Assembly (NCBI RefSeq): GCF_900176565.1
Contig: NZ_FXEH01000006.1
Coordinates: forward strand, 434,001-498,000
Direction: 5' to 3'
Source of the DNA: Thalassobacillus devorans
GTDB lineage: Bacteria; Bacillota; Bacilli; Bacillales; Halobacillaceae
Length of the DNA: 64,000 nt
Below the pieces are notes generated by a model, which was given only the letters and a program-made list of their open reading frames with translations, was not told where the DNA came from and searched no databases. Shown here in pieces: positions 7,761 to 17,206 of this stretch (positions within the stretch are counted from its first letter, which is position 1; every line of letters starts with the position of its first letter). The position numbers were made by a program, and so were the translations under genes.

Positions 7761-10700
7761 ATGGCTATTAAAAAAAGTTTCCTAGGGCTGTTTGTTTTTG
7801 TCATCATGTTATCGTTAACTGCCAGCCTGGTTTGGGCCAATGGTCCAGAAAAATCAGGCACCAATAATAATAAGAAAGTAAAAACTTCGGTTCACTCCCC
7901 GGATGGAAAGGTAAATGTTGATTTCCAGCTGACAGATGAGGGAGTACCTCAATATCAAATCGCTTATGAAGGTACGAGCCTGGTTAAGCCTTCTTCCTTA
8001 GGATTTCACTTCAAAGAGCAAGCTCCTCTGGATAGCAACTTTGAGATCGTTGACACCTCCATAGAAAACTTCAATGAACATTGGGAGCCTGTATGGGGCG
8101 AAAAGAAAAAAATCAAAAACCATTACAAGCAAATGACTGTTTATCTGCAGGAAAAGGGTAATCTGAATCGGAAGATGAACCTCATTTTCCGGGTGTATGA
8201 TGATGGAGTCGGCTTCCGTTATGAGTTGCCAGAACAAGACAATCTAGATGAAAACCTGGAAATTACTTCAGAGGAGACGGAGTTCCGGTTTTCCAGCAAT
8301 AATACATCCTGGTGGATCGAGAATGACTGGGACAGCTACGAATATAATTATAATCAAACACCTTTGAGTGAAGTAGATGAAGTAAGCACACCGTTTACCA
8401 TGAAAACACCGGAAGGCATCCACCTAACTATCCACGAAGCTGCTCTTATCGATTATTCCGGAATGGCACTGAAGGCGGTGGATAATGAAGAAAATACACT
8501 GAAGAGTTATCTGGCACCATGGCCTGACGGTGAGGTAAAAGTGAAAAAAGACAGCCTGCCGGTCGAGACACCGTGGAGAACGATTGAAATCGGTGAAAAT
8601 GCCGGAGATCTTGTTGAATCGGATATGATTTTAAACCTCAACGAACCATCCGCCATCGAGGATACATCCTGGATTGAGCCGATGAAATATGTCGGTGTCT
8701 GGTGGGAAATGATTAGTGGTAAGTCAACCTGGTCATCAGGAGAGAAACATGGAGCCACAACCGAGAACGCTAAAAGATATATCGATTTTGCTCATAACTA
8801 TCTCGACACGGAAAATCAAAATATTGGTCTCTTAGTTGAAGGCTGGAATATAGGCTGGGATGGTAATTGGATAGATAATGGTCATCTGTTTAGTTTTACT
8901 GAACCATACCCTGACTATGATTTAGAAGGAGTCGTCCAGTATGCGCAAGATCGAAATGTTTCCTATATCATGCATAATGAAACGTCCGGAGATATTTTGA
9001 ATTACGAAGAGCAGATGGATGATGCCTACAGTTTATATCAAGATCTCGGAATTCATGCGATCAAGAGTGGGTATGTCGCCGATCACGGCATTCACAACCC
9101 GGAAGGACAAAAACACCATGGACAATATATGGTGAACCACTATAATAATGCCGTTAAGAAAGCAGCCGAATATGAAATTATGATTAATACGCATGAGCCT
9201 ATCAAATCGACTGGTCTGGAACGTACGTATCCAAACTGGATGAGTCGTGAAGGTGTAATGGGGATGGAATATGCAGCGTTCGGGGATGAAAACAACCCGC
9301 CAGAGCATGATACGATTCTGCCGTTTACCAGAATGATGGCTGGACCGATTGATTTTACGCCAGGTATCTTTGACGTTGAAATTTCTCATGCGGACACCAG
9401 GGTACATTCCACACGTGCCAAACAGCTGGCACTTTATGTAACCATCACCACTGGAACGCAGATGGCCGCTGACTTGCCGGAGAACTATAAAGATGAAGAA
9501 GGCAATATCCTGCCAGAATTCAAGTTTATCAGAGATGTACCGGTCACATGGGATGATATTAAAGTTCCAAATGCGGAAATAGGGGATTATGCTACGATTG
9601 TCCGCCGCAGTGGAGAAGAATGGTATATCGGAAGTATAACCGATGAACAAGCGAGAGACCTGGATGTAGCACTTGATTTCTTAGACAACGGAGAGAAATA
9701 TGTGGCTGAAATATATTCAGATGGACCCGAAGCTGATTTAGAATCAAATCCTACACCAGTATCCATCGACAAGGTGATAGTTGATTCCAAGGATACACTG
9801 ACAGCTTCGATGGCAGCAGGTGGTGGCCATGCTGTAAGAATTTACCCTGCTGATGAGGAAAACGTAAAAGAGCTGCCAGAATATGAAGCACCGGTTCTTT
9901 CCATGGAATATACAAAAGTTCCGGAAACAATCCAATCCAATGATGAGTTTGATGTGACGGTAGAAGTCACGAATGAAGGGAATATTATTGGTGGTAAACA
10001 ATTGGAGCTGCAAATTGACGGGAAAACTGTAGCTGATGAAAAGGTGCGAATCGCCCCTGGGGAGACAAATGAAGTGACCTTAAGCTCGAATAAACTATTT
10101 GAAATAGGAAAGCATCAGGTAAGTATCAAAGGCCTCAATAGTCAAACAATTACAGTGAGGGAAAAGGAGCCGACCTTCAGCTATAGCGACCTTGAGGTTG
10201 CCGTAGACGATCAAATCATCACAACTGAAGCCACTGTCACTAACTATGGAAGTTATGCAGGAACTACAGAAGTGCCATTAACCTTTAACGGGGATGTTGT
10301 AGACAGTCAAGTAGTTGAGGTACCTGCCGGACCTGGAGGGGGCACTACAGAAGTTTCTTTCAGCTATCAAGCTCCTGATGAAGCGGGAATCTATCAAGTT
10401 GCCATTGGAGACGTTGATGCCAAGACGGTAGCGTTGCCAGTAATTGAAATGGCGGGGACCTGGCTGTTCCAAAAAGGTGACGATATGAGTTGGAAAGAAC
10501 CAGGTTATGATGACAGCCAATGGCAGGAAGTTACCCTTCCATCCAGCTGGGAAGACCATTCGGATTACCATGATGACAATGTATATGGTTGGTACAGGAA
10601 AACCATCGAGATCCCGTCCGAATGGGAAGGACATTCGCTGAAAGTCAGACTGGGTAGAATAGATGATGTCGACGCTACCTATGTAAATGGTGAAAAAGTT

Positions 10701-10907
10701 GCCCAATCCGGTGAATTTCCGACCGGCGAAGGGGAAGAAGGAATGATTTCGGCCTGGGATTGGGATCGAGAATATGTCATTCCTGCTGAAACAATCAAGT
10801 ACGGGGAAGAAAATGTCATTAGCATCCGTGTATTTGACGCGGGTGGTGGCGGAGGACTCTATCAAGGTCCTGTTGACCCGATAGAGGTACTGCCTATAGA
10901 AGAATAA
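7761..10907 (+). CDS. Secreted GH97 alpha-glycosidase with CARDB-like and jelly-roll domains
   Basis: A 1048-residue exported glycoside hydrolase. The SD AGGAGG precedes the ATG, and a signal peptide ends near residue 27 (LVWANG). The GH97 N-terminal beta-sandwich is about residues 40-270 and the (beta/alpha)8 barrel about 290-600. Conserved acidic motifs are HNETSG, INTHEP and SREGVMGMEY, with LPFTRMMAGPIDFTPG. They resemble the inverting SusB-type alpha-glucosidase group. After the GH97 C-terminal domain come two CARDB-like Ig repeats (about 715-890). A GH2-type jelly-roll domain with WYRKTIEIP closes the protein. GH97 enzymes are usually about 650-720 residues, so the last 350 are an extension, probably for substrate or wall binding. 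No LPXTG anchor is seen. Confidence 0.88.
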   Translation: MAIKKSFLGLFVFVIMLSLTASLVWANGPEKSGTNNNKKVKTSVHSPDGKVNVDFQLTDEGVPQYQIAYEGTSLVKPSSLGFHFKEQAPLDSNFEIVDTSIENFNEHWEPVWGEKKKIKNHYKQMTVYLQEKGNLNRKMNLIFRVYDDGVGFRYELPEQDNLDENLEITSEETEFRFSSNNTSWWIENDWDSYEYNYNQTPLSEVDEVSTPFTMKTPEGIHLTIHEAALIDYSGMALKAVDNEENTLKSYLAPWPDGEVKVKKDSLPVETPWRTIEIGENAGDLVESDMILNLNEPSAIEDTSWIEPMKYVGVWWEMISGKSTWSSGEKHGATTENAKRYIDFAHNYLDTENQNIGLLVEGWNIGWDGNWIDNGHLFSFTEPYPDYDLEGVVQYAQDRNVSYIMHNETSGDILNYEEQMDDAYSLYQDLGIHAIKSGYVADHGIHNPEGQKHHGQYMVNHYNNAVKKAAEYEIMINTHEPIKSTGLERTYPNWMSREGVMGMEYAAFGDENNPPEHDTILPFTRMMAGPIDFTPGIFDVEISHADTRVHSTRAKQLALYVTITTGTQMAADLPENYKDEEGNILPEFKFIRDVPVTWDDIKVPNAEIGDYATIVRRSGEEWYIGSITDEQARDLDVALDFLDNGEKYVAEIYSDGPEADLESNPTPVSIDKVIVDSKDTLTASMAAGGGHAVRIYPADEENVKELPEYEAPVLSMEYTKVPETIQSNDEFDVTVEVTNEGNIIGGKQLELQIDGKTVADEKVRIAPGETNEVTLSSNKLFEIGKHQVSIKGLNSQTITVREKEPTFSYSDLEVAVDDQIITTEATVTNYGSYAGTTEVPLTFNGDVVDSQVVEVPAGPGGGTTEVSFSYQAPDEAGIYQVAIGDVDAKTVALPVIEMAGTWLFQKGDDMSWKEPGYDDSQWQEVTLPSSWEDHSDYHDDNVYGWYRKTIEIPSEWEGHSLKVRLGRIDDVDATYVNGEKVAQSGEFPTGEGEEGMISAWDWDREYVIPAETIKYGEENVISIRVFDAGGGGGLYQGPVDPIEVLPIEE

Positions 10908-10912
10908 AGTGA

Positions 10913-10959
10913 AAAAATCTCCTTCCTGCTAGATTTCTAGTAAGGAAGGAGATTTTTTT
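10913..10959 (+). terminator. Strong Rho-independent terminator after GH97
   Basis: AAAAAATCTCCTTCC pairs with GGAAGGAGATTTTTTT around a 17-base loop. It follows the GH97 stop by 5 bases. Confidence 0.85.
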
Positions 10960-11013
10960 ATTAGGGGCAATAAAATTTTTTAGAGGCAGACTAATCATTT
11001 AATGTTTGAAAAA

Positions 11014-11063
11014 AGGCCTGACCCCCAGTGAGTTAACGCTTTACTAAGGTGGGGGTCAGGCAC
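11014..11063. repeat. GCCTGACCCCC hairpin repeat, copy 1
   Basis: GCCTGACCCCCA and GGGGGTCAGGC form a long stem around AGTTAACGCTTTA. Related copies are at 22511, 36105, 62936 and 63563. All are intergenic or at a gene end, so the family may double as terminators. Confidence 0.75.
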
Positions 11064-11116
11064 TGCTTGCTGTTCGTGACGGGAGCAGGCTTTAAATTTA
11101 ATTTTGTAGAAATACG

Positions 11117-11542
11117 TTAATACGGTCTCTCTTCCTGAACATGCAAGTCATCCCAGACTGAAACATCCTTATCCTGAATGCTGCCATCTGCAATCGCTCT
11201 GGCTGCTGCATCCATCGCTACTACTGCCTGTTTGGTCAGGTATCCATTACTCTTTTGACCTAGTACCTCAAAGTCATTGGCATTGTCCTGCGTTCCTCGC
11301 ATTTCAAAAAGCAGGGTGGAGATGCCGTAATCATGGGCGAGTCCATAGACGCTGATGCCGTTGTCATACGCGGAACCTTTTCCGGCATAGTTGGCGAGAT
11401 GCCCCCAGCCTTTTGGTTCGATTGCGTCATAGACAACAGCACCCAGCTGCTGGGAACCGTGAAATACATCCGGAGCTGTGTGGTCCGGGTGAGAAGGGAA
11501 TATGGCGCCGGATACATATTTATCTTCTAGGTGCGATGACAA
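11117..11542 (-). pseudogene. M14 carboxypeptidase, C-terminal remnant
   Basis: About 140 residues of the second half of an M14 peptidase: SHPDHTAPDVFHGSQQLGA, GYGLAHDYG-like ISVYGLAHDYGISTLLFEMR, with the Glu of LFEMRG in the catalytic position. A normal C-terminus follows (AVVAMDAAARAIADG). The zinc-binding HGDE half is absent and upstream sequence is unrelated, so this is the tail of a deleted gene. It is not the missing half of the fragment at 1-523: both read leftward, and that gene's tail lies outside the window. They look like paralogue debris flanking the sugar locus. Confidence 0.65.
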
Positions 11543-11661
11543 ATAACCCCAAACCTCAATAGAAATATGATTAGTTAAAATAACATGCTATAGATGCTGT
11601 TATCTTTTATTTGCTTTATACTTAAATGAAAGAAAATTCACACTTTAAATGAGGTGTTACT

Positions 11662-13071
11662 ATGAAACCTATCTATTCAGAGAAGTATAATTTAATATAT
11701 CAGGATCTAAAAGCTGTTTTTGAAACAAGTTTTGATGTCATTTATGTCACAGATGGAGAAGGAATGACGCTACGTGTAAGCGCGTCTGCTGAAAAACTGT
11801 GGGGAATTAAGCCGGAAGAACTTGTTGGTAAGACCGTATATGAGCATGAAACGAATAATATCTTTAATCCTTCCGTTGCTAAACTAGTATTAGAACGGAA
11901 AGAAAAAGTACAGACGTTTCAAACTACAAAGACGGGAAGAAGATTATTGGTCGTTGGCACTCCTATAAAAGATGATAGTGGCGAAATCATCCGGGTAATT
12001 AACACGTCGAGAGACATTACGAAAGAAGCCAAGTTGAAAGATGAGGTTGCTGGAGTTAAAAGGCTGTTGGAGGGCTATCGTAAACAATTGGAACAGATTC
12101 ATGAAAGAGAAAGACAGAATCACTCTATCATCCATAAAAGCAAATCAATGGAAGAGGTTATTATGTTATCAAAAAAGGTAGCTTCCGTAGATTCAACTGT
12201 GTTGATTACAGGAGAGTCTGGGGTCGGTAAAGAGGTTATTGCTTCTTATATACACCAGAACAGCAGTAGACATAACAAACCCTATATAAAAGTTAACTGC
12301 GGAGCTATACCGAGAAATCTTCTGGAATCTGAACTTTTTGGTTATGAAGAAGGAGCTTTCACGGGAGCAAAGAAAGGCAAAAAGATCGGGGTGTTTGAAG
12401 CCTCGGATGGGGGCACGCTTTTTTTAGATGAAATCAGCGAATTACCTATCGATCTACAGGTGAAATTACTACGGGTGATCCAGGAAAAAGAGATACAGCG
12501 ATTGGGTGGAACAAAGCCGATAAAAATAAACACACGCATCTTAGCAGCAACAAATAAAGATTTGAAAATGAAAGTAAAAGAAGGGGCTTTTAGAGAAGAT
12601 CTATATTATCGAGTCAATGTACTACCTATTAACATACCGCCATTACGGGATCGGAAAGAGGATATTCCGTTATTAGCTCTTCATTTTTTAGAAGTTTTCA
12701 ACAAAAAATATAATACAGAAAAAAGGTTCAGTCAATCAGCGATAGATGCTTTGTATAAGTATGACTGGGAAGGTAATGTAAGAGAGTTGCAAAATATAGT
12801 AGAAAGAGCGGCAGTTTTTATTGAAGACAATGAAATAAAAGACAATAACCTGCCATCAGATATAACAAAGAATGCTACAGGACAAGCTTCAATTAGCATT
12901 CACAGGCTAGTTCCTTTAAATGATGCAAGAAAAATTGTAGAAGATAAATTGCTTGAATTGGCTCAAGAGAAATACAAAAACATGTACGAGATAGCTGAAG
13001 CCTTAGGGGTGAATCAATCTACAGTAAGTAGAAAGTTAAAGAAAGAAACCAAAAAATGCACCGGAGCATGA
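11662..13071 (+). CDS. Sigma-54 enhancer-binding protein with PAS domain
   Basis: A 469-residue transcription activator. The PAS sensor covers residues 10-125 ([20 protein letters not shown]) and is followed by a short coiled coil. The AAA+ sigma-54 domain has Walker A GESGVGKE (about residue 182), an intact GAFTGA loop (about 231), Walker [12 protein letters not shown] and a C-terminal [10 protein letters not shown]. The DNA-binding helix-turn-helix is [20 protein letters not shown]. It is not a two-component regulator; a small ligand or redox signal through PAS is likely. A -24/-12 promoter and a nitrilase-symporter unit follow directly, the probable target. Confidence 0.92.
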   Translation: MKPIYSEKYNLIYQDLKAVFETSFDVIYVTDGEGMTLRVSASAEKLWGIKPEELVGKTVYEHETNNIFNPSVAKLVLERKEKVQTFQTTKTGRRLLVVGTPIKDDSGEIIRVINTSRDITKEAKLKDEVAGVKRLLEGYRKQLEQIHERERQNHSIIHKSKSMEEVIMLSKKVASVDSTVLITGESGVGKEVIASYIHQNSSRHNKPYIKVNCGAIPRNLLESELFGYEEGAFTGAKKGKKIGVFEASDGGTLFLDEISELPIDLQVKLLRVIQEKEIQRLGGTKPIKINTRILAATNKDLKMKVKEGAFREDLYYRVNVLPINIPPLRDRKEDIPLLALHFLEVFNKKYNTEKRFSQSAIDALYKYDWEGNVRELQNIVERAAVFIEDNEIKDNNLPSDITKNATGQASISIHRLVPLNDARKIVEDKLLELAQEKYKNMYEIAEALGVNQSTVSRKLKKETKKCTGA

Positions 13072-13096
13072 ATTTCATGCAACGGTGCATTTTTTT
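13051..13096 (+). terminator. Terminator overlapping the end of the PAS regulator gene
   Basis: AAAAAATGCACCG pairs with CGGTGCATTTTTTT, with an inner GCATGAA/TTCATGC stem. The stop codon at 13069-13071 lies inside the hairpin. Confidence 0.85.
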
Positions 13097-13175
13097 AGGT
13101 GAAACCACAGATATAATATAACCCTTACTTTGCTGTAAATTGCTATAATTCAGTTTTTATAAATAATTCTGAAAC

Positions 13176-13192
13176 TTGGCATGGATTTTGCA
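13176..13192 (+). promoter_or_regulatory. Sigma-54 (-24/-12) promoter of the nitrilase-symporter unit
   Basis: TTGGCAT-GGATT-TTGCA fits TGGCAC-N5-TTGCW. The GG (13178) and GC (13190) are 12 bases apart, as required. It starts about 50 bases before the hydrolase ATG and 105 bases after the activator gene. TTCAG (13149) and CTGAA (13169) form a loose inverted repeat just upstream. It is close to the promoter for an enhancer site, so I give it little weight. Confidence 0.8.
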
Positions 13193-13226
13193 ATGAATAT
13201 TACAAAAGGAAAAAAGGAGGAGAAAG

Positions 13227-14048
13227 ATGTCATATGAAACATTTGTTGTAGCAGCAATTCAAATGAATTGTCTGCTAGGGGATAAAGAGAAAAACTTGAA
13301 GAAAGCAGAAGAAATGGTAAGAGAAGCAGCAGGTAATAATGCTAAATTAGTTGTAGTTCCGGAATTATTTAATACTGGATACCGCGTTGAAGAGAAAGAC
13401 TATGAACTTGCTGAGGAGATACCTGGAAGTACAACTGAGTGGATGATTGACTTATGCAAAGAACTTTCTATTTATATGATTGGATGTATATTGGAAAGTT
13501 CTACTTCACGGGGACGGGTATATGACACTGCTGTTCTTACTGGCCCAGATGGAGTTATAGGTACTCAACGAAAGAAACATTTATGGGATCGGGAAAAAAA
13601 CAGATTTACAAAAGGAACGGAAGCATTAAAGGTATTTGATCTAGGCTTCATCCGAGTAGGTATGCAAATTTGCTACGAAATTGGGTTTCCAGAACCAGCT
13701 CGCTATTTATCAGATCTAGGAGCAGACATACTAGTATATCCTTCAGCATTTGGTATGGCGAGAAACTATGCCTGGGATATCGCTTCAAGGTCGAGGGCAT
13801 TAGAAAACGGAAGTTACCTCATAGCGTGTAACCGGGCAGGAACTGAAAAGGGAGAAACCACCTTTGCCGGAAACTCGAGAATAGTGAGTCCCAAGGGAGA
13901 AATTTTGACTAGGGCAACAAAGGAATATGAAATTGTCTACAGTGAAATAGACGTTGAAGAAGTAGTTGAACAGAGGATAGCCATTCCCTATCTGCGTGAT
14001 TTTAATAGAAGAACATTAATTAGTGAAGGAGATGATAACGATGAATGA
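13227..14048 (+). CDS. Nitrilase-superfamily carbon-nitrogen hydrolase
   Basis: A 273-residue cytoplasmic amidohydrolase with the superfamily triad in order: Glu in VVPELFNTGY, Lys in QRKKHLWDRE and Cys in MQICYEIGFPE. Length and motifs fit the N-carbamoyl-amino acid amidohydrolase/omega-amidase branches rather than the larger true nitrilases. SD AAGGAGG. It overlaps the following symporter by 8 bases and lies behind a sigma-54 promoter. The unit therefore looks like substrate-induced uptake plus hydrolysis of an amide or carbamoyl compound that releases ammonia. The exact substrate cannot be read from sequence. Confidence 0.88.
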   Translation: MSYETFVVAAIQMNCLLGDKEKNLKKAEEMVREAAGNNAKLVVVPELFNTGYRVEEKDYELAEEIPGSTTEWMIDLCKELSIYMIGCILESSTSRGRVYDTAVLTGPDGVIGTQRKKHLWDREKNRFTKGTEALKVFDLGFIRVGMQICYEIGFPEPARYLSDLGADILVYPSAFGMARNYAWDIASRSRALENGSYLIACNRAGTEKGETTFAGNSRIVSPKGEILTRATKEYEIVYSEIDVEEVVEQRIAIPYLRDFNRRTLISEGDDNDE

Positions 14049-15531
14049 TGTGCAAATTATGATGTGGATCGGGCTAGCAATCTTTTTAGTAATGATTGGT
14101 TTTCTCGGATATCTTGGTTATAAGAAAACGAATACAGTATCTGATTTTTCCATTGCAGGGGAATCCTTAGGCCCGGTAGTACTCGGACTTGCTTATGCAG
14201 CAACCTTCTTTAGTGCATCAACTTTCATCGGTTATCCTGGGTGGGTCTATCAATGGGGGTTTTCATCTATATGGATTTTCTTGACTCTGATAATGGCTTC
14301 ACCACTTGGTCTAATAGTCGTTGCGAAAAGAGCCAGAAAATTGAATATTACACAAAAGTCACTCTCCCTAGCTGATTGGCTAGGCGATCGTTACAACAGT
14401 GATTTCATTCGTGTAGGAACAGCATTGGTCTGTCTGTTTAATATCTTTTATATTGCAGCCCAGTTTGCCGCAGGGGCGTGGATATTTAATACACTTCTAG
14501 ATATTCCTTATACACTGGGGCTTACCCTTATTGCAATTCTAGTAGTCGCATATGTGTATACTGGCGGATCCTTCGCTGATATCTATACAGATGCAGCCCA
14601 AGCGATTCTCATGGGTATCATGGGGGTGCTCGTATTCATTTCAGTATTCTGGATGTTTCCAGGAGGCTTGACAGAAGGTTTTACTTCTATATCCAACACA
14701 CTGGCTGAAAGGGATCCTTCTATGGTGGCTTTAACTAATTCATCATCAATTGTATTCTATTCTGTTCCGGCTATTATCGGGGCCTTTATCATACAGTTTG
14801 CTTTCTCCTCACAGCCGCAGCTTTTTAATAAAGTGCTAGCATTGAAAGATCCAAAAGACATGAGGAAAATGATTATTGTATATGTAATTACTGCTTTTTG
14901 TTTTAGCCTAGTTGTCTTTGGTGGCTTATACGCTTCTGTTACTGTATCCGTTGATGAAATAGATAAAGCGATATTAAGCTACGTGCTTGAAGCCTTTCCT
15001 CCGGTTGTTGCAGCCTTTTTAGGAATTGTGGTTATTGCAGCGGCAATGTCTACAACAGATGGTATTTTTGTAGTAATGTCAACCTTGATTGCTAATGATA
15101 TTTATCGGAAATTTCTTGTACCAAAAGGATATATAAAAGCTACTCCAGAAGAAGCTGATAAGACTGCACTGAAAATAAGTCGTTATTCAGTTCTGATTGT
15201 TGGTGTGGTTTCCTTTATTTTAGTACTTAATCCACCTGCATCCATTGGTATGTTCATTTGGGTTGGTATATCGGGGGTTGCTTCAGGAACTTTAGGTCCT
15301 CTTCTTATTGGGTTGTTCTCGCCAAGTATGGCTACTACAACTGCTGCGAAATTTTCACTTGTAGCAGGGGTTGGTTCTTATGTGGTTATACTTCTATTAA
15401 ACTTTGAAGAAAGTACCATGGCAGCAGGTGCATGGGCAGTTCTAATAGGATTATTTACCATGTTGATAGTCGGTTACTTCACTCGTAACAAGGAATCTAC
15501 GCTGGATTCTGAAATGAGAAAAAGTATTTAA
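14041..15531 (+). CDS. Sodium:solute symporter (SSS family)
   Basis: A 496-residue membrane transporter with about 13 helices. Family signatures are IAGESLGPVVLGLAYAATFF in the first helices and YTGGSFADIYTDAAQAILMG in the middle. The start at 14041 is chosen because AAGGAGATGATAACG precedes it and MNDVQIMMWIGLAIFL opens the first helix; an earlier in-frame ATG lies inside the hydrolase gene. It is co-transcribed with the nitrilase-type enzyme, so it probably imports that enzyme's substrate with Na+. Confidence 0.88.
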   Translation: MNDVQIMMWIGLAIFLVMIGFLGYLGYKKTNTVSDFSIAGESLGPVVLGLAYAATFFSASTFIGYPGWVYQWGFSSIWIFLTLIMASPLGLIVVAKRARKLNITQKSLSLADWLGDRYNSDFIRVGTALVCLFNIFYIAAQFAAGAWIFNTLLDIPYTLGLTLIAILVVAYVYTGGSFADIYTDAAQAILMGIMGVLVFISVFWMFPGGLTEGFTSISNTLAERDPSMVALTNSSSIVFYSVPAIIGAFIIQFAFSSQPQLFNKVLALKDPKDMRKMIIVYVITAFCFSLVVFGGLYASVTVSVDEIDKAILSYVLEAFPPVVAAFLGIVVIAAAMSTTDGIFVVMSTLIANDIYRKFLVPKGYIKATPEEADKTALKISRYSVLIVGVVSFILVLNPPASIGMFIWVGISGVASGTLGPLLIGLFSPSMATTTAAKFSLVAGVGSYVVILLLNFEESTMAAGAWAVLIGLFTMLIVGYFTRNKESTLDSEMRKSI

Positions 15532-15543
15532 GGAGGTCGTAAC

Positions 15544-15654
15544 ATGTGGATTAATGAAATGATGACAATTTGGTTGTATGGCTCATTGCTTTCTATAATT
15601 TTGATCGTTATATTGCTTTATGTATGGTATAAGCCAGAGGATAAAGATAGATAG
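15544..15654 (+). CDS. 36-residue single-span membrane peptide
   Basis: ATG at 15544, 12 bases after the symporter stop, with a perfect AAGGAGG SD. The product is MWINEMMTIWLYGSLL, then SIILIVILLYVWYKPED and a charged end (KDR). One membrane helix fills most of it. It is too small for standard gene callers. The position and SD argue it is translated and may be an accessory subunit of the symporter, as small partner proteins occur for other SSS carriers. I do not recognise a family. Confidence 0.6.
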   Translation: MWINEMMTIWLYGSLLSIILIVILLYVWYKPEDKDR

Positions 15655-15674
15655 TAAATATTCTAAAGGAGATT

Positions 15675-15711
15675 AAAACACACCGGCTCATGTAAGAGCT
15701 CGGTGTGTTTT
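15675..15711. terminator. Bidirectional terminator between the two sigma-54 units
   Basis: AAAACACACCG-GCTC pairs with GAGC-TCGGTGTGTTTT, with A-rich and T-rich flanks. It can stop both the rightward symporter transcript and the leftward fmdB transcript. Confidence 0.85.
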
Positions 15712-15715
15712 CGTT

Positions 15716-15988
15716 TCAATGACCCACTTGCCATGGACGGTTCGCCATACTTTTGCGACGTGCTGATTTTTGTGGCATCTCATCTTTCTTGACGACTCTG
15801 GGCTCCATCCCTCTTTCAAACCTCTTTTTCAACCCGCCATCCATTTTGAATACTTGCGCTGGTTTGAAAACTCTCAAGGATTCTTCTTCGCATTTCGGGC
15901 AAAAAGAATAATTCTTCTGGCCTGAGCTACTGTGTTGCCATTCTGTAAATTCGCCGCAGTCCCGGCATAGGAATGTATAGAATCCCAT
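15716..15988 (-). CDS. fmdB: FmdB-type zinc-ribbon protein
   Basis: A 90-residue protein with a CxxC...CxxC zinc ribbon (FLCRDCGEFTEW and FCPKCEEESLRVF), then a basic tail. FmdB proteins accompany formamidase FmdA and have been proposed as regulators. Here it starts one base after the fmdA stop and is the last gene of the amide operon. Its molecular role is uncertain in the family as a whole. Confidence 0.85.
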   Translation of the reverse strand: MGFYTFLCRDCGEFTEWQHSSSGQKNYSFCPKCEEESLRVFKPAQVFKMDGGLKKRFERGMEPRVVKKDEMPQKSARRKSMANRPWQVGH

Positions 15989-15989
15989 G

Positions 15990-17177
15990 TTATTTCCCTA
16001 CTTTTGGTAAGACGTCTTTATCGAAGATGTCTTTAGGAATGCCGACGGTACAGCAGGCGTTTGGTATATCTACGATTCCGCCAATATGGCCTTCTACGGG
16101 AGCGGTGCTCAATAGCATATAGGCCTGCTCGCCTGTAAATCCGAGTGTTTTCATATATTCGATGGCATTGAGGCATGCACGGCGATAAGCGATGTGAGCA
16201 TCCAAGTAGTGTTGCTGGCCATCCATTTCACTGACAGAGATTCCTTCAAAAACGAGGTATTCCCCGAATTTAGGATCAACCGGGCCTGGTTTGAACATTG
16301 GGTTGGATTTAATGCCGTATTTGGCCATGCCATCCTTGATGACGTTCACTTGGAGGTCAATCCAGCCTGGCATTTCGATTCCGCCGCAGAAGGAAATTTC
16401 CCCGTCCCCTTGTGAGAAGTGAATATCACCGACGGATAGTTTGCCGCCTTCGACGAAGACAGGGAAATAGATACGGGATCCTTTTGATAAATTTTTAATG
16501 TCACAGTTACCGCCATTCTCACGTGGCGGGACCGTACGTGCGCCTTCTTTGGCAATCCGGTCAAAGTCGGCATCTTTTACTTGTCCGAGAACAACGCTGT
16601 CGCGTTCTGGGAGTGTAGCCAACGCTGGTTCGCGGTCAGGGTCGGTATCCACTAACGCTTTTTCCCGCTTGTTCCATTCATCCAGAAGTTCCTGGGATGG
16701 AGCAACCCCGATCAAGCCAGGATGGATGATACCTGGAAACTTAACGCCAGGGACATGTCGGGAAGAGGCATAGATGCCATTGAAATCCCAGATGGATTTG
16801 GCTGCTTCAGGATAGTGATCGGTCAAAAAGCCGCCGCCATTTTCCCTTGCGAAGATTCCATTGAATCCCCATTCTGCTTCAGGAAAAGCCCCGATATCGA
16901 GGATATCTACAACTAGCAAATCTCCTGGCTGGACACCATTCACATAGACAGGTCCACTTAAGACATGGACACGGCTCAGGTTGACGTGCTTGATGTCGGA
17001 AGGGTCGTCGTTGTTTTCGATTTGGCCATCTGTCCAGTCGAGACATTCCATCCGGAAAGACTCACCTGGATTGACGGAAAATGCAGCTGGAATATCGGGA
17101 TGCCACCGGTTGTGTCCTGGTATTTCCTGATCATCCATACGTTTGGACAGGTCGACTTTAAACATTGGTTTTGGCAT
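15990..17177 (-). CDS. fmdA: Formamidase
   Basis: A 395-residue cytoplasmic enzyme of the FmdA/AmdA acetamidase-formamidase family, splitting formamide to formate and ammonia. The start PMFKVDLSKRMDDQEIPGHN and inner motifs (LSGPVYVNGVQPGDLLVVDI, HPGLIGVAPS, PPRENGGNCDIKNLSKGS, FSQGDGEISFCGGIEM, YMLLSTAPVEGHIGGIVD) match the family over its full length. It is the fourth gene of the leftward operon, 29 bases after the channel gene. Having both AmiE and FmdA suits stepwise use of short amides. Confidence 0.93.
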   Translation of the reverse strand: MPKPMFKVDLSKRMDDQEIPGHNRWHPDIPAAFSVNPGESFRMECLDWTDGQIENNDDPSDIKHVNLSRVHVLSGPVYVNGVQPGDLLVVDILDIGAFPEAEWGFNGIFARENGGGFLTDHYPEAAKSIWDFNGIYASSRHVPGVKFPGIIHPGLIGVAPSQELLDEWNKREKALVDTDPDREPALATLPERDSVVLGQVKDADFDRIAKEGARTVPPRENGGNCDIKNLSKGSRIYFPVFVEGGKLSVGDIHFSQGDGEISFCGGIEMPGWIDLQVNVIKDGMAKYGIKSNPMFKPGPVDPKFGEYLVFEGISVSEMDGQQHYLDAHIAYRRACLNAIEYMKTLGFTGEQAYMLLSTAPVEGHIGGIVDIPNACCTVGIPKDIFDKDVLPKVGK

Positions 17178-17206
17178 AGGGTCACTCTCCTTAAAATTGT
17201 TTTATT

